Below are positions 1 to 10,207 of a stretch of 64,000 nucleotides of DNA, piece after piece. The notes under the pieces were generated by a model. The model saw only the letters and a program-made list of their open reading frames with translations. It had not been told where the DNA came from and did no database searches. Source of the DNA: Mesobacillus sp. AQ2 (GTDB taxonomy: Bacteria; Bacillota; Bacilli; Bacillales; Cytobacillaceae); the NCBI RefSeq assembly GCF_030122805.1, contig NZ_CP126080.1:1183001-1247000 (forward strand), given 5' to 3'. The position numbers and the translations under genes were made by a program. Position 1 is the stretch's first letter. Each line of letters starts with the position of its first letter.

Positions 1-4
1 AAAA

Positions 5-1111
5 GTGGCAACTGACATCAAGAAATGTGTAGATAAAATGGATAAAAAATCCTTTCAGGATGACTTGATAGGATGGTTTGTTAGCGAGCAGCGAGAACTG
101 CCATGGAGAAAGGATCAGGATCCTTATAAAGTGTGGGTATCTGAGATCATGCTCCAACAAACTAGAGTAGATACTGTCATCCCTTATTTTAATCGATTTT
201 TGGAAAGATTTCCAACCATAGAGGCGCTTGCATCCGCGGATGAAGAAAAGGTCCTGAAAGCCTGGGAAGGTCTCGGTTATTATTCCCGTGTCCGCAACTT
301 ACAATCCGCAGTGAAGGAAGTCCATGAACATTACGGAGGCAAAGTCCCTGATTCACCGGAAGAGATAGCTTCGTTAAAAGGGGTAGGCCCATACACGGCA
401 GGGGCCATACTTAGCATAGCCTACGGGAAACCTGAACCTGCTGTTGACGGAAATGTGATGAGGGTCTTGTCGAGGATCCTCCTGATTTGGGATGACATTG
501 CCAGACCTGCATCCCGTAAAATTTTCGAATCGGCTGTGAGGGAAATCATATCGCATGAAAACCCATCTTATTTCAATCAGGCCTTAATGGAGCTGGGAGC
601 CCTAATTTGTACGCCTACTTCTCCTTCATGTCTTCTTTGTCCTGTCAGGGACCATTGTGAGGCGTTCCATGAAGGGGTACAAACTGAGCTTCCAGTAAAA
701 ACGAAAAAGAAGAAGCAGAAAAATATCCAGCTGGCCGCAGGGATCTTTAGTGATCAAAGTGGAAGGATCCTTATAAGGAAAAGACCGGAAACTGGCTTGC
801 TGGCAAACCTGTGGGAGTTCCCGACTGTAGAGTTAGACCTCGGATTCCAAAGGCAGCGAGAGCAGCTGTCCGGACATTTTGAAGAACTTTATGGTTTTTC
901 TCCTAAGATAAATGATTCCATAGGCGAAATCGGCCATGTTTTCTCCCATCTGATTTGGAATATTCATGTATTCAGCGGCAGCTTTGATAGCGCTATTCCG
1001 GAAACTCAGCAGTTAAAACTTGTTACTGAGCAGGAGATCCAGGAATATGCATTTCCGGTTCCATACCAAAAAATGCTGAAGCGGTATCTTGAAGTTAAAA
1101 AGGCTGACTAA
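5..1111 (+). CDS. mutY: A/G-specific adenine DNA glycosylase MutY
   Basis: Removes adenine mispaired with 8-oxoguanine or guanine in base excision repair. Seen: the MutY catalytic motif with Glu about residue 47 (SEIMLQQT), the helix-hairpin-helix GVGPYTAG about 126-133 followed by catalytic Asp148 (AVDGN), and the 4Fe-4S ligands Cys202, 209, 212 and 218 in C-x6-C-x2-C-x5-C spacing. The C-terminal part (about 240-365) is the NUDIX-like 8-oxoG recognition domain. Length fits the family. The start is uncertain: a GTG at 5 has no visible upstream region because the window begins there, and an in-frame ATG at 38 has no good ribosome binding site. First gene of the yfhQ-like backbone; it ends in its own terminator. 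Confidence 0.95.
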   Translation: MATDIKKCVDKMDKKSFQDDLIGWFVSEQRELPWRKDQDPYKVWVSEIMLQQTRVDTVIPYFNRFLERFPTIEALASADEEKVLKAWEGLGYYSRVRNLQSAVKEVHEHYGGKVPDSPEEIASLKGVGPYTAGAILSIAYGKPEPAVDGNVMRVLSRILLIWDDIARPASRKIFESAVREIISHENPSYFNQALMELGALICTPTSPSCLLCPVRDHCEAFHEGVQTELPVKTKKKKQKNIQLAAGIFSDQSGRILIRKRPETGLLANLWEFPTVELDLGFQRQREQLSGHFEELYGFSPKINDSIGEIGHVFSHLIWNIHVFSGSFDSAIPETQQLKLVTEQEIQEYAFPVPYQKMLKRYLEVKKAD

Positions 1112-1139
1112 TCACTAAGGTGGTTAGCAGCCTTTTTTT
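1100..1139 (+). terminator. Intrinsic terminator of mutY
   Basis: A long stem (AAGGCTG..., closing with ...CAGCCTT) overlaps the mutY stop codon and is followed by seven T. Confidence 0.85.
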
Positions 1140-1196
1140 CATGGTTTATCGGGAATTATTGACCATGCGATATGGATGACTACATGTGGTATTCCT

Positions 1197-1316
1197 AATC
1201 CAGCTTCAGCGCATAGCCCCTCTAGACGCTTCGGTCCTGCCAATGAAGTCAAAGAACGACTTCAGTGTCAGGACCTCCAGCGCTTGTCGGGGCTGAACGA
1301 GGCGCTTACGCTTTTT
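1197..1316 (+). repeat. Dispersed ~120-bp hairpin repeat, copy 1
   Basis: Begins near CCAGCTTCAGCGC and ends GGCGCTTACGCTTTTT. It contains an internal hairpin whose arms are GGTCCTG/CAGGACC and GAAGTC/GACTTC. The same sequence is found at 10009-10186 and, inverted, at 34720-34837. Here it fills the gap between convergent mutY and yfhS and stops about 5 bp from the yfhS stop codon. No reading frame is conserved between copies. Confidence 0.85.
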
Positions 1317-1320
1317 GTTA

Positions 1321-1545
1321 CTAATCGTAACTGATTTTTGTTCCATGGGTGTAATCAGCTTCACCGCGGCTAAGGCCGCCCCTGCGCTCGATTTCTTCAA
1401 CAATTTCTCTGTGGATGGTCTGCCCTTCGGAATTTAAATATGGCACCATCTGCTGCAGGGAGTGATGGAAAAACGCAAGCTCGCTGTCTCTCCAGTCAGT
1501 CTTGGACATCATCGAAAGTTCAGTCATATCACGGCCAACGTACAT
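1321..1545 (-). CDS. yfhS: YfhS-like small conserved protein
   Basis: Encodes 74 residues, starting ATG after AAAGGATG at suitable spacing. The N-terminus (MYVGRDMTELS) and the context between mutY and fabL match the small Bacillus protein YfhS as I remember it. It is hydrophilic, has no signal peptide or membrane segment, and has a mixed-charge C-terminal half. Function is unknown in the family. It is transcribed opposite to mutY and fabL. The downstream flank is a dispersed repeat rather than a terminator. Confidence 0.75.
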   Translation of the reverse strand: MYVGRDMTELSMMSKTDWRDSELAFFHHSLQQMVPYLNSEGQTIHREIVEEIERRGGLSRGEADYTHGTKISYD

Positions 1546-1702
1546 AAGTGATCATCCTTTCATTTAGGTTTAAACTTAATGTTAGTCTTTTCTGAGGTAC
1601 TGTTTTTTATCAGGGCTCTTTTGGGAGACTTATTGTCATATATACCTGAAAAAGCTAAAATGAAACAAAATCATGATTCCGCTTTTAACAGAAAGAGGAT
1701 AG

Positions 1703-2467
<765 letters not shown>

Positions 2468-2472
2468 GGAGA

Positions 2473-2501
2473 GCATTTTGGTAAAATTTAGTCGGATAGT
2501 A
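2473..2501 (+). promoter_or_regulatory. Candidate sigma-G promoter of sspE
   Basis: GCATT at 2473-2477, 17 bp, then GATAGTA at 2495-2501, similar to the forespore sigma-G pattern. It lies 45 bp before the sspE start. Assigned by eye on position and gene identity. Confidence 0.4.
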
Positions 2502-2545
2502 ACCCCCACAGATGGTTAATCTATATTTCGTGGAGGTGATAAACG

Positions 2546-2740
2546 ATGGCAAAACAACCTAACCAATCTCAAGCTGGAACTAACATTCAGCAGGTGAGAC
2601 AACAAAATGCTCAATCTGCTCAAGGTGCACAAGGTCAATATGGCACAGAATTCGCGAGCGAAACAAACGCTCAAGAAGTACGCCAGCAAAACCAGCAGGC
2701 TGAAGCACGCAAAGGTCAAAACTCTGGCCAACAGGGTTAA
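2546..2740 (+). CDS. sspE: Gamma-type small acid-soluble spore protein
   Basis: Encodes 64 residues, rich in Gln, Ala, Asn and Gly and lacking Cys and Trp. It holds the gamma-SASP block FASETNAQEVRQQNQQAEA (about residues 36-54), which contains the germination protease cleavage context. Gamma SASPs do not coat DNA; they are an amino-acid store in the spore core degraded at germination. The start has a perfect GGAGGTGAT site 6-7 bases upstream. The gene has its own terminator and probably its own forespore promoter. The protein identifies the host as an endospore former. Confidence 0.95.
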   Translation: MAKQPNQSQAGTNIQQVRQQNAQSAQGAQGQYGTEFASETNAQEVRQQNQQAEARKGQNSGQQG

Positions 2741-2753
2741 TATCACCTAAATG

Positions 2754-2783
2754 AAAGGCACTCTCACTCGCAGAGTGCCTTTT
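2754..2783 (+). terminator. Intrinsic terminator of sspE
   Basis: Stem AAGGCACTCT / AGAGTGCCTT with a short loop and T-run, 14 bp after the stop codon. Confidence 0.9.
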
Positions 2784-2909
2784 CCATGCCTGAAAACGGG
2801 AGTCCACAATTCGACAAAGGTTCCAAATCCTCTACATAACTAGTCAAAGGAATTCAACGGCTGCCAAAGAATACAATTAGGAGATAAATTTTACAGGGGG
2901 TGGATAAGC

Positions 2910-3164
2910 ATGGATAAATTTAACGAATTGGTATCTACTCAAATGCAAACAATGGAAAAGCTTCTGTATTTGCAGTCTGAACTGGAAAGGTGCCAGGAGA
3001 TTGAAAAGCAGCTGGATGCCCTGAAGCAAAATGCAGAGTTAGAGGAGCTTCGCTTGGAAATTGACCGTAAAAAGCAGGATCTGAAGGAAATCCACCGGAT
3101 GTTCGAAAAGCAGACGGAGGATGTCATTCATACCTATCAGCAGTTGGCTGTTACATTACGTTAA
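2910..3164 (+). CDS. ygaB: YgaB-like coiled-coil protein
   Basis: Encodes 84 residues. Nearly the whole chain from about residue 10 to 75 is heptad-like, with regularly spaced Leu and many Glu, Lys and Gln, so a single long coiled coil is expected. No signal peptide or membrane segment. Start ATG follows CAGGGGGTGG. Position between sspE and ygaC and the N-terminus (MDKFNELVSTQM) match YgaB of Bacillus. No biochemical function is known for the family. Confidence 0.8.
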   Translation: MDKFNELVSTQMQTMEKLLYLQSELERCQEIEKQLDALKQNAELEELRLEIDRKKQDLKEIHRMFEKQTEDVIHTYQQLAVTLR

Positions 3165-3364
3165 ATTTTTTATAAAGGCACTTTTAGTATTGTTGCTTAT
3201 CATCAGACCTCTTGTTGAAAATGTTTACTCCGTAACGGCCATGTGAAGCAATTTGAAGAACCCGTGAAGCGGGAATTTACATTTGAAAGAGAAAGCGGTA
3301 AAAGTTCAGGAAAAGAGCAATCCATCCGAAAAAAATGAATTTTTATAAAAATTTAAGCAATTTT
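3165..3364. other. Non-coding gap after ygaB
   Basis: No supported reading frame. It contains a small hairpin (CCCGTGAAGCGGG about 3259-3273) and is followed by a strong terminator at 3365-3402, so a short transcript could end there. I do not recognise any RNA family. Confidence 0.4.
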
Positions 3365-3402
3365 AAAGGGTCATCGATGGAAATCGATGGCTCTTTTGTT
3401 TT
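3365..3402 (+). terminator. Intrinsic terminator downstream of ygaB
   Basis: A 14-bp stem (two G-U pairs) around a GGAA loop formed by AAAGGGTCATCGAT and ATCGATGGCTCTTT, followed by TTTGTTTT. Confidence 0.85.
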
Positions 3403-3539
3403 AAATTCTCTCGTTAACCGTTATAATAATAAAAAATAGGAATCGTTCTTTGTTGCCTTTTGTCGTTTTAAAGAAACCGAGATAAATATACATTGATAGG
3501 TTGCAAAGTTTCCGGGAAAGGAAAGTAGGGGAGAAGAAC

Positions 3540-4070
3540 ATGGGCGTACCCACAGAAGGTGAACCAATTCAAATCCATAGTTATAAGCATAATGGGCACA
3601 TCCATCGAGTCTGGGAAGAAACTACCGTTTTAAAGGGCACACAAAACCTTGTAATCGGCGGAAATGACCGGACTGTCGTCACGGAGTCAGACGGCAGGAC
3701 CTGGATTACGAGAGAGCCTGCAATCTGTTACTTCCACTCTCAGCTGTGGTTCAACGTTATTGGCATGATCCGGGAAGATGGCGTATATTATTATTGCAAT
3801 ATTAGTTCTCCATTTATTTTTGACGGAGAAGCGCTGAAATATATTGACTATGATCTCGATATTAAAGTTTTTCCAGATATGACGTTTAATCTACTCGATG
3901 AAGATGAATATGAGCGCCACCGCAAGGAAATGCAGTACCCTGATGTGATTGACAAAATCCTGAAATACAATGTTGAAAAGCTCAAACGCTGGATCAGGCA
4001 AAGGAAGGGACCTTTTGCACCAGATTTCATCGACATTTATTATGAGCGGTATTTAACCTATCGCCGCTAA
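3540..4070 (+). CDS. ygaC: Nucleoside tri/diphosphate phosphatase family protein (YgaC, DUF402)
   Basis: Encodes 176 residues, the usual length of the family. Characterised members of this DUF402 family (NtdP of Staphylococcus aureus) hydrolyse nucleoside tri- and diphosphates with a divalent cation. Seen: the conserved blocks [36 protein letters not shown] and the C-terminal [11 protein letters not shown]. The run of Asp, Glu and Tyr in the third block probably forms the metal/substrate site. Start chosen at ATG 3540, which follows TAGGGGAGAAG; an upstream in-frame extension to 3501 lacks a site. It is monocistronic, with terminators on both sides. Confidence 0.9.
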   Translation: MGVPTEGEPIQIHSYKHNGHIHRVWEETTVLKGTQNLVIGGNDRTVVTESDGRTWITREPAICYFHSQLWFNVIGMIREDGVYYYCNISSPFIFDGEALKYIDYDLDIKVFPDMTFNLLDEDEYERHRKEMQYPDVIDKILKYNVEKLKRWIRQRKGPFAPDFIDIYYERYLTYRR

Positions 4071-4094
4071 CCATACAGGGAAGACAAGCTTCAG

Positions 4095-4125
4095 CCTGTT
4101 GATTCGATTCAACAGGTTTTTGTTT
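4095..4125 (+). terminator. Intrinsic terminator of ygaC
   Basis: CCTGTTGA / TCAACAGG stem followed by TTTTTGTTT. Confidence 0.85.
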
Positions 4126-4163
4126 CGTGCACGAGCAAGGCTCCATAAGGGGGAACTAAAAAA

Positions 4164-5912
4164 TTGGGCAGCATCCGCAGATACTTAAAATTCGTCAAAC
4201 CATACAGGCTGCAAATCATTGGCACCATCATCATCGGAATCCTGAAATTTGCGATTCCATTATTGATTCCGCTTTTGATCAAATTCGTGCTCGATGATGT
4301 CATCGGTAACGATACCTTGACCAAGAGTGAAAAAACGGACAAATTATTCTGGGTCATGGGCATCATGATCGTTGTTTTTGTCGTTCTCAGGCCGCCGATT
4401 GAATACTATCGTCAATATTTCGCGCAATGGACAGCGAGCAAAATCCTCTATGATATAAGGGATAGATTGTTTTCCCATATGCAGAGGCTCAGTTATAAAT
4501 ATTATTCAAATACGAGAGCCGGAGAGGTCATCTCGAGAATGATCAATGATGTCGAGCAGACAAAGACTTTCGTTGTTACGGGACTGATGAATCTGTGGCT
4601 GGATGTTGCTACGATTTTGATAGCGGCTGCTATCATGTTTACGATGGACGTGAAGTTAACATTCGTTTCCCTGATCCTGTTTCCATTTTACGCTTTTTCG
4701 GTAAGATACTTCTTTGGGAATCTTCGAAAGCTTACGAGGGAACGGTCACAGGCACTTGCAGGAGTACAAAGCTATCTGCATGAAAGAGTGGCCGGGATTT
4801 CGGTCATCAAAAGCTTTGCGATTGAGGATTATGAACAGACACAGTTTGACCGGCAGAATAAAAACTTTTTAACAAAAGCGCTTGAACATACAAGCTGGAA
4901 CGCAAAAGCATTTGCTGTGGTCAATACGATTACTGATATAGCCCCGCTCCTTGTCATCGGCTTTTCTGGTTATCAGGTACTCCACGGAAGTCTCACGATC
5001 GGGGAAATGGCAGCGTTCATCGCCTATATTGACAGATTGTACAATCCGTTGCGCCGACTGGTGAATTCATCGACGACGCTGACACAGTCGATTGCTTCAA
5101 TGGACCGGGTATTCGAGTTCATGGATGAGAAATATGATATTAAGGATTCTCCTGATGCAGTGGAATTGAAAAAAGTACATGGTGACATTTCTTTTAAAAA
5201 TGTTAGCTTCTCGTATGAAGAAGACGGGGAGACGGTACTGAAGTGTTTGAATATAGAGGTTGAAAAGGGTGAAACGATCGCGCTTGTTGGAATGAGCGGC
5301 GGCGGGAAGTCATCGTTTGTCAGCCTGATTCCGAGATTCTTCGATGTCACAGATGGAGAAATCCTTCTTGACGGCAAGGACATCCGCTCATTCAAAGTCC
5401 GTTCATTGCGCGATAAAATCGGGATGGTTGCACAGGATAATATTTTATTCAGTGAATCGGTGAAATCCAATATACTTTTGGGCAAGCCAGGTGCAAGCGA
5501 TGAAGAAGTAATCCAGGCTGCAAAAGCCGCGAATGCCCATGAATTTATTATGAATCTTCCCGAAGGCTATGATACCAAAGTAGGGGAAAGAGGAGTCAAG
5601 CTTTCCGGCGGCCAAAAACAACGTGTCGCCATAGCGCGAGTCTTCCTTAAGAATCCGCCTATTTTAATTCTTGACGAAGCCACTTCAGCACTTGATCTTG
5701 AGAGTGAACATCTTATCCAGGAAGCGATTGAAAAGCTGGCGAAGGACAGGACAACCTTCGTAGTAGCCCACCGCTTATCCACGATCACCCATGCAGACAG
5801 GATCGTCCTGATTGAGCATGGTGAAATCGTCGAAGTTGGAAGCCATGAAGAATTGATGGCAAAACAGGGCGGCTATCATAGGTTGTTCCAGGTACAGCAG
5901 CTGGAAAATTAA
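4164..5912 (+). CDS. ygaD: ABC exporter, fused membrane and ATPase domains (YgaD)
   Basis: A half-transporter of 582 residues of the MsbA/BmrA type. Residues about 15-300 carry six hydrophobic segments (ABC exporter type I fold); the nucleotide-binding domain follows, with Walker [10 protein letters not shown] about 376-384, signature LSGGQ about 480, Walker [13 protein letters not shown] about 500 and the H-loop VVAHRLS. It is expected to dimerise and export a hydrophobic compound or drug; the substrate is unknown. The start is TTG 4164, placed 9 bases after AAGGGGGA; no ATG gives a full N-terminus. Position after ygaC matches B. subtilis ygaD. Confidence 0.93.
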   Translation: MGSIRRYLKFVKPYRLQIIGTIIIGILKFAIPLLIPLLIKFVLDDVIGNDTLTKSEKTDKLFWVMGIMIVVFVVLRPPIEYYRQYFAQWTASKILYDIRDRLFSHMQRLSYKYYSNTRAGEVISRMINDVEQTKTFVVTGLMNLWLDVATILIAAAIMFTMDVKLTFVSLILFPFYAFSVRYFFGNLRKLTRERSQALAGVQSYLHERVAGISVIKSFAIEDYEQTQFDRQNKNFLTKALEHTSWNAKAFAVVNTITDIAPLLVIGFSGYQVLHGSLTIGEMAAFIAYIDRLYNPLRRLVNSSTTLTQSIASMDRVFEFMDEKYDIKDSPDAVELKKVHGDISFKNVSFSYEEDGETVLKCLNIEVEKGETIALVGMSGGGKSSFVSLIPRFFDVTDGEILLDGKDIRSFKVRSLRDKIGMVAQDNILFSESVKSNILLGKPGASDEEVIQAAKAANAHEFIMNLPEGYDTKVGERGVKLSGGQKQRVAIARVFLKNPPILILDEATSALDLESEHLIQEAIEKLAKDRTTFVVAHRLSTITHADRIVLIEHGEIVEVGSHEELMAKQGGYHRLFQVQQLEN

Positions 5913-5927
5913 ATGAAAAGAAGGAGA

Positions 5928-5957
5928 ACCGGAGCCAATTTGGCTTCGGTTTTTTTA
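5928..5957 (+). terminator. Intrinsic terminator of ygaD
   Basis: A 10-bp stem ACCGGAGCCA / TGGCTTCGGT with a 3-base loop and seven T. Confidence 0.9.
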
Positions 5958-6283
5958 TTTGAAGAATTTCTTAAGGCTTTGTAATTCTATTGATTTCAAG
6001 TTTATTAAAGAAAATCAACAATCAAGGCGAAAATAGCTTTTCAGAAAGAATCGGTTTTTCAGCATTTTACCCATAATTCTTAGCATACCGTTCGTGTCAT
6101 ATTTCATCAGCTTTTGACATACAAATAGTACCAATTCCCTAATACTATTCAAAATTATTACTATATTTAAATAATTAAGAAAAATCAGTGGACTATTTGT
6201 GGGCATTTAATATAAAATGTTTTACACAGAGAGAATTATTTTTATTCAGCAATAATATTTCGGTAATAGAAAGGAGTAGGCAA
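5958..6283. promoter_or_regulatory. AT-rich region upstream of the peptide importer
   Basis: No credible gene. It holds a TTGACA at 6114-6119 without a well-spaced -10 and a weak CodY-like stretch around 6029-6045 (CTTTTCAGAAAG). The importer promoter is expected here, but I cannot place it with confidence. Confidence 0.35.
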
Positions 6284-7297
6284 GTGGTACATGCTCCGGT
6301 TTTAGAAGTGAAAAATTTAAGAACATCATTTATCACCAAAGATGGTGAGGTTCCAGCGGTAGATGATGTCAGCTTTTCGGTCAATAAAGGTGAAATCCTT
6401 GGAATAGTCGGAGAATCGGGCAGTGGAAAGAGCGTGACATCCTTGTCCGTCATGAAGCTGATTCCGCAGCCGCCGGGAAAAATTGCTGGAGGCGAAATCC
6501 TTCTCAATGGCGAAGACCTGGTGCACGCTTCAGAGTCCAGGATGAGGGAAATCCGCGGAAATGAAGTGGCGATGATTTTCCAGGAGCCGATGACTTCGTT
6601 GAATCCATTATTCACAATTGGTGAACAGCTGGTGGAAGCGTTGAAAATACATAAGAAGCTCGGCAAAAAGGCGGCATATCAGCAGGCAGTGGAGATGTTG
6701 AAGCTTGTCGGCCTTCCCAGGGCAGAGCAAATTGTCAAGGAGTACCCCCACCAGCTTTCAGGCGGGATGAGACAAAGGGTCATGATTGCGATGGCACTCA
6801 GCTGCCACCCTCGGGTGCTGATTGCAGATGAGCCGACAACTGCACTTGATGTAACCATCCAGGCGCAGATCCTGGCATTGATGAAGGATTTGAATGAAAA
6901 GCTCGATACGGCGATTATCATGATCACTCATGACCTTGGTGTCGTAGCAGAAGTATGCCAGCGTGTCGCTGTCATGTATGCCGGAAAGATTGTTGAGGAA
7001 GGGCTTGTCGGGGATATCTTCAAAAACCCTAAGCACCCTTATACTCTTGGCCTGCTTAAATCGATTCCTGATATCCGGGATAAAAAGGAACGCTTATATT
7101 CGATACCTGGCAATGTGCCGAAGCCCGGTTCAATCAAGACCGGCTGCCGATTTGCGGCCAGATGCGAATTCGTCATGGACAGATGCCTGAGCGTGGACCC
7201 GGAACTCTATGAAACTGACAGGCCAGGTCATACTGTTCGCTGCCTGTTGCATGAGAAGGAGGGAGTAGCCGATGGCAGAAGTACTGTTAAAAGTTGA
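6284..7297 (+). CDS. Oligopeptide/dipeptide ABC importer ATPase (DppD/OppD type)
   Basis: Encodes 337 residues. Energises uptake of peptides (or a related solute such as nickel) together with the next four genes. Seen: Walker A GESGSGKS at 43-50, Q-loop [11 protein letters not shown], signature LSGGMRQR about 158, Walker [13 protein letters not shown] about 178, and the C-terminal oligopeptide-type extension with [14 protein letters not shown]. Start set at GTG 6284, 7 bases after AAGGAG; the upstream in-frame ATG 6188 has no site and adds a non-homologous tail. It overlaps the second ATPase gene by 26 bp, indicating translational coupling. Confidence 0.92.
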   Translation: MVHAPVLEVKNLRTSFITKDGEVPAVDDVSFSVNKGEILGIVGESGSGKSVTSLSVMKLIPQPPGKIAGGEILLNGEDLVHASESRMREIRGNEVAMIFQEPMTSLNPLFTIGEQLVEALKIHKKLGKKAAYQQAVEMLKLVGLPRAEQIVKEYPHQLSGGMRQRVMIAMALSCHPRVLIADEPTTALDVTIQAQILALMKDLNEKLDTAIIMITHDLGVVAEVCQRVAVMYAGKIVEEGLVGDIFKNPKHPYTLGLLKSIPDIRDKKERLYSIPGNVPKPGSIKTGCRFAARCEFVMDRCLSVDPELYETDRPGHTVRCLLHEKEGVADGRSTVKS

Positions 7298-8240
7298 TGG
7301 TCTTAAAAAATACTTTCCTATTACAGGCGGGATCCTGGGAAAACAGACCGGGGCAGTCAAAGCAGTTGATGATATCAGCTTCTGGGTGAACAAAGGGGAA
7401 ACCCTCGGTCTGGTAGGAGAGTCTGGCTGCGGGAAATCGACAACAGGCAGGATGCTGATGCGCCTGATTGATCCGACAGAAGGGCAGGTCGTGTTTGAAG
7501 GGAAGGATTTGGTGACCCTTTCTGATAGCGATATGCGCAAGGCCAGAAAGGATATGCAGATGGTGTTCCAGGACCCCTTTGCGTCTTTGAACCCACGGCA
7601 TACTGTTGAAAAGATCCTCGAGGAACCTCTCATCGTCCATGGAATCGGAACGAAAAAGGAACGAAAGCAAATGGTCAGGGAAATGCTGGAGGTAGTCGGC
7701 CTCAGCAGTTACCATGCCAAACGGTATCCCCACCAGTTCAGCGGCGGCCAGCGTCAGAGGATCGGGATCGCCCGGGCGCTGATGACAAGGCCAAAGCTGA
7801 TCATCGCTGATGAACCAGTTTCAGCACTGGACGTATCCATCCAATCGCAAGTATTGAATTTGCTGGAGGACCTGCAAAAGGAATTCCAGCTGACCTATAT
7901 TTTTATCGCCCACGATCTTGGTGTGGTCAAACATATCAGCGATAGAGTGGGAGTCATGTATTTAGGCAGACTAGTAGAAATCACGGATGCGGATAAGCTG
8001 TACGAAAAACCGCTGCATCCTTACACCAGGGCATTACTTTCGGCGGTGCCGATTCCAGATCCAGATATCAAAAGGGATGGGGTACTGCTGACTGGCGACC
8101 TTCCAAGTCCGTCGAATCCACCCCAGGGGTGCGCCTTCCATACAAGGTGCAAGGAGTGTATGGAAATCTGCAAGACAGACAGGCCCGCACTGCGGGAGAT
8201 TGAACCAGGTCATTTTGCTGCCTGCCATCTGTATTCCTGA
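7272..8240 (+). CDS. Oligopeptide/dipeptide ABC importer ATPase (DppF/OppF type)
   Basis: Encodes 322 residues; the second ATPase of the heterodimeric motor of the peptide importer. Seen: Walker A GESGCGKS about 47-54, Q-loop VFQDPFASLNP, signature FSGGQRQR, Walker B LIIADEPVSALD, and the Cys-bearing C-terminal segment CAFHTRCKECMEIC typical of Opp/Dpp ATPases. The ATG lies inside the 3' end of the preceding gene behind GAAGGAGGGAG. The next gene, the receptor, follows after about 90 bp. Confidence 0.92.
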   Translation: MAEVLLKVDGLKKYFPITGGILGKQTGAVKAVDDISFWVNKGETLGLVGESGCGKSTTGRMLMRLIDPTEGQVVFEGKDLVTLSDSDMRKARKDMQMVFQDPFASLNPRHTVEKILEEPLIVHGIGTKKERKQMVREMLEVVGLSSYHAKRYPHQFSGGQRQRIGIARALMTRPKLIIADEPVSALDVSIQSQVLNLLEDLQKEFQLTYIFIAHDLGVVKHISDRVGVMYLGRLVEITDADKLYEKPLHPYTRALLSAVPIPDPDIKRDGVLLTGDLPSPSNPPQGCAFHTRCKECMEICKTDRPALREIEPGHFAACHLYS

Positions 8241-8333
8241 TTAAAAGGGAATGCTGGCAGGAAAAACAGCATAGATGATATATAACATGGACCCGATAAA
8301 TAAAACCGGTCCGAAAAAACAAGGGGGAAGAAT

Positions 8334-9935
8334 ATGAAAAGGCGTTTTGGATTAATGTTTTTTGCTTTTATCCTCATCCTTAGCATGGGGCTTGCCGGCT
8401 GTAATAATGATTCCGGCGGCAAGAAAACAGGCGGGGAATCTGGTTCTGAAGGCGGATCATCGTCTGGCGGAACTCTAGTATTTGGCCGTGGCGGCGATTC
8501 AACTTCGCTTGACCCAGCTGTAACTACAGAAGGTGAAGCATTTAAAGTAACAAAAAACATCTATGAAACTCTTATCGAATTCGGTGAGCAGGATACAGAA
8601 ATTCACCCAGGTCTTGCAGAAGAATGGTCAGAGTCCGAAGATGGTTTGAAGCATACACTTAAACTTCGTAAAGGTGTTAAATTCCATGACGGCACCGATT
8701 TCAACGCCGAAGCAGTCGTATTCAACTTCGAGCGCTGGAAGGCCGGAAATAAAGAACAATTCTATTACTATAATTCGCAATTTGGCGATGTAATCAAGGA
8801 AGTAAAAGCAGTGGATGAGTATACAGTTGAATTCACATTGAACCGTATCCTTGCTCCATTCTACAAAAACCTTGCGATGTCACCATTCGGGATTGCAAGC
8901 CCTGCTGCAATCGAGAAGTATGGTGATAAGTTCATTGAAAATCCAGTAGGTACTGGTCCATTTAAGTTCAAGGAATGGAAGCGCAATGACAAAGTAACAT
9001 TGGTGAAAAACGAAGATTACTGGGAGAAGGGACTTCCAAAGCTTGATGAAGTCATCTTCCGTGTCATCCCAGAAAACTCAGCTCGTCTGAATGCTCTTAA
9101 CACAGGAGAAGTCGACATCATTGATGGCGTGAACTTCAGTGATGTTGAATCCATCGAAAACAACAAGGATCTGCAGACGTTCTACCGACCTTCTTTGAAC
9201 GTGGCCTACCTTGGCCTGAACAACGAACGCGGACCTCTTAAGGATAAGAAAGTACGCCAGGCATTGAATCATGCGGTTAATAAGCAAGCGCTCATCGACG
9301 CTTTCTATGCCGGTGCTGCAGAGCCTGCCAAGAACCCAATGCCAAAGACAGTTGCAGGATATAACGATGCTGTAGAAGCATATGAATATGATCCAGAGAA
9401 GGCTAAGGCGCTTTTAAAGGAAGCAGGCTTTGAAGATGGTTTTGAAATTGAACTATGGGCAATGCCAGTTCCAAGACCATATATGCCAGATGGAAAGAAA
9501 GTTGCTGAAGCGATTCAGAAAGATTTTGCTGAAGTGGGCGTAAAAGCGAAGATTGTTTCTTACGAGTGGGCGACATATCTAGAAAAAACACGTACTGGTG
9601 AAGCAGATTCATTCCTTCTGGGCTGGACTGGTGACAATGGTGATGCTGACAACTTCCTGTATGTCCTATTAGACCAGGATAATATCGACAGCAATAACTA
9701 TGCTCGCTATGCAAACCCGAAAGTGCATGATCTGTTCATCAAGGCTCAGTCTACAAATGACCAGGCTGAACGCGAAAAACTGTATAAGGAAGCTCAATTG
9801 TTAATTAAAGAAGATGCTCCATGGATTCCGCTTGTCCACTCTGAGCCTGCACTTGCGGGAAGAGCAGATGTAACTGGATTCAAGGCACATCCGACAGGAT
9901 CTGATATTCTTTCAACGGTTGAATTCAAAAAATAA
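8334..9935 (+). CDS. Peptide ABC importer substrate-binding lipoprotein (SBP family 5)
   Basis: Encodes 533 residues. A signal peptide with lipobox LAGC puts the lipidated Cys at residue 23, so the protein is anchored outside the membrane. A Gly/Ser-rich linker (about 24-46) precedes the binding domain. The family 5 pattern is clear: KLRKGVKFHDGT about 112-123, NPVGTGPFKF, and VRQALNHAVNK. It captures di/oligopeptides or a similar ligand and hands it to the permeases; specificity cannot be read from sequence. The start follows AAGGGGGAAG. A terminator immediately downstream probably makes receptor mRNA more abundant than permease mRNA. Confidence 0.93.
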   Translation: MKRRFGLMFFAFILILSMGLAGCNNDSGGKKTGGESGSEGGSSSGGTLVFGRGGDSTSLDPAVTTEGEAFKVTKNIYETLIEFGEQDTEIHPGLAEEWSESEDGLKHTLKLRKGVKFHDGTDFNAEAVVFNFERWKAGNKEQFYYYNSQFGDVIKEVKAVDEYTVEFTLNRILAPFYKNLAMSPFGIASPAAIEKYGDKFIENPVGTGPFKFKEWKRNDKVTLVKNEDYWEKGLPKLDEVIFRVIPENSARLNALNTGEVDIIDGVNFSDVESIENNKDLQTFYRPSLNVAYLGLNNERGPLKDKKVRQALNHAVNKQALIDAFYAGAAEPAKNPMPKTVAGYNDAVEAYEYDPEKAKALLKEAGFEDGFEIELWAMPVPRPYMPDGKKVAEAIQKDFAEVGVKAKIVSYEWATYLEKTRTGEADSFLLGWTGDNGDADNFLYVLLDQDNIDSNNYARYANPKVHDLFIKAQSTNDQAEREKLYKEAQLLIKEDAPWIPLVHSEPALAGRADVTGFKAHPTGSDILSTVEFKK

Positions 9936-9944
9936 TGCATCGGG

Positions 9945-9975
9945 GAAAGGGAGAACATATGCATTCTCCCTTTTC
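9945..9975 (+). terminator. Terminator between receptor and permease genes
   Basis: Stem AAAGGGAGAA / TTCTCCCTTT followed by TTCT. The tail is short, so partial read-through into the permease genes is plausible. Confidence 0.7.
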
Positions 9976-10008
9976 TATTGGTAATAGAAATTATTCAAAT
10001 TAAGGAAT

Positions 10009-10186
10009 GTCTAGCTCCAGCGCCTAGCCAGTTTTCATCCCTGATATAGCATCCTCGAGTATCTTGCGAAAAGCGTTAGCTTTGAGCAGCTCGAGTCACT
10101 TCGGTCCGCCCAATGAAGTCAAGGAACGACTTCACCGGTCGGCCCTCCAGTGCTTGTCGGGGCTGGCCAAGGCGCTTACGCTTTTC
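10009..10186 (+). repeat. Dispersed hairpin repeat, copy 2, with ~60-bp extra segment
   Basis: Starts GTCTAGCTCCAGCGCCTAGCC and ends GGCGCTTACGCTTTTC. Relative to copies 1 and 3 it carries about 60 extra bases (about 10030-10090) after the first block. It lies inside the importer operon and its end is only about 10 bp before the permease ribosome binding site, so it forms the leader of that gene. Confidence 0.85.
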
Positions 10187-10207
10187 ATCAAGAAATGAGG
10201 TGGGAAG

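Noticed and set aside
3165-3364. Known riboswitch or T-box before ygaC
   Set aside because: No T-box (TGGNACC) or recognisable aptamer core; only small hairpins and a terminator.
6029-6045. CodY box before the peptide importer
   Set aside because: About five mismatches to the consensus; too weak to call although CodY control of peptide uptake is common.
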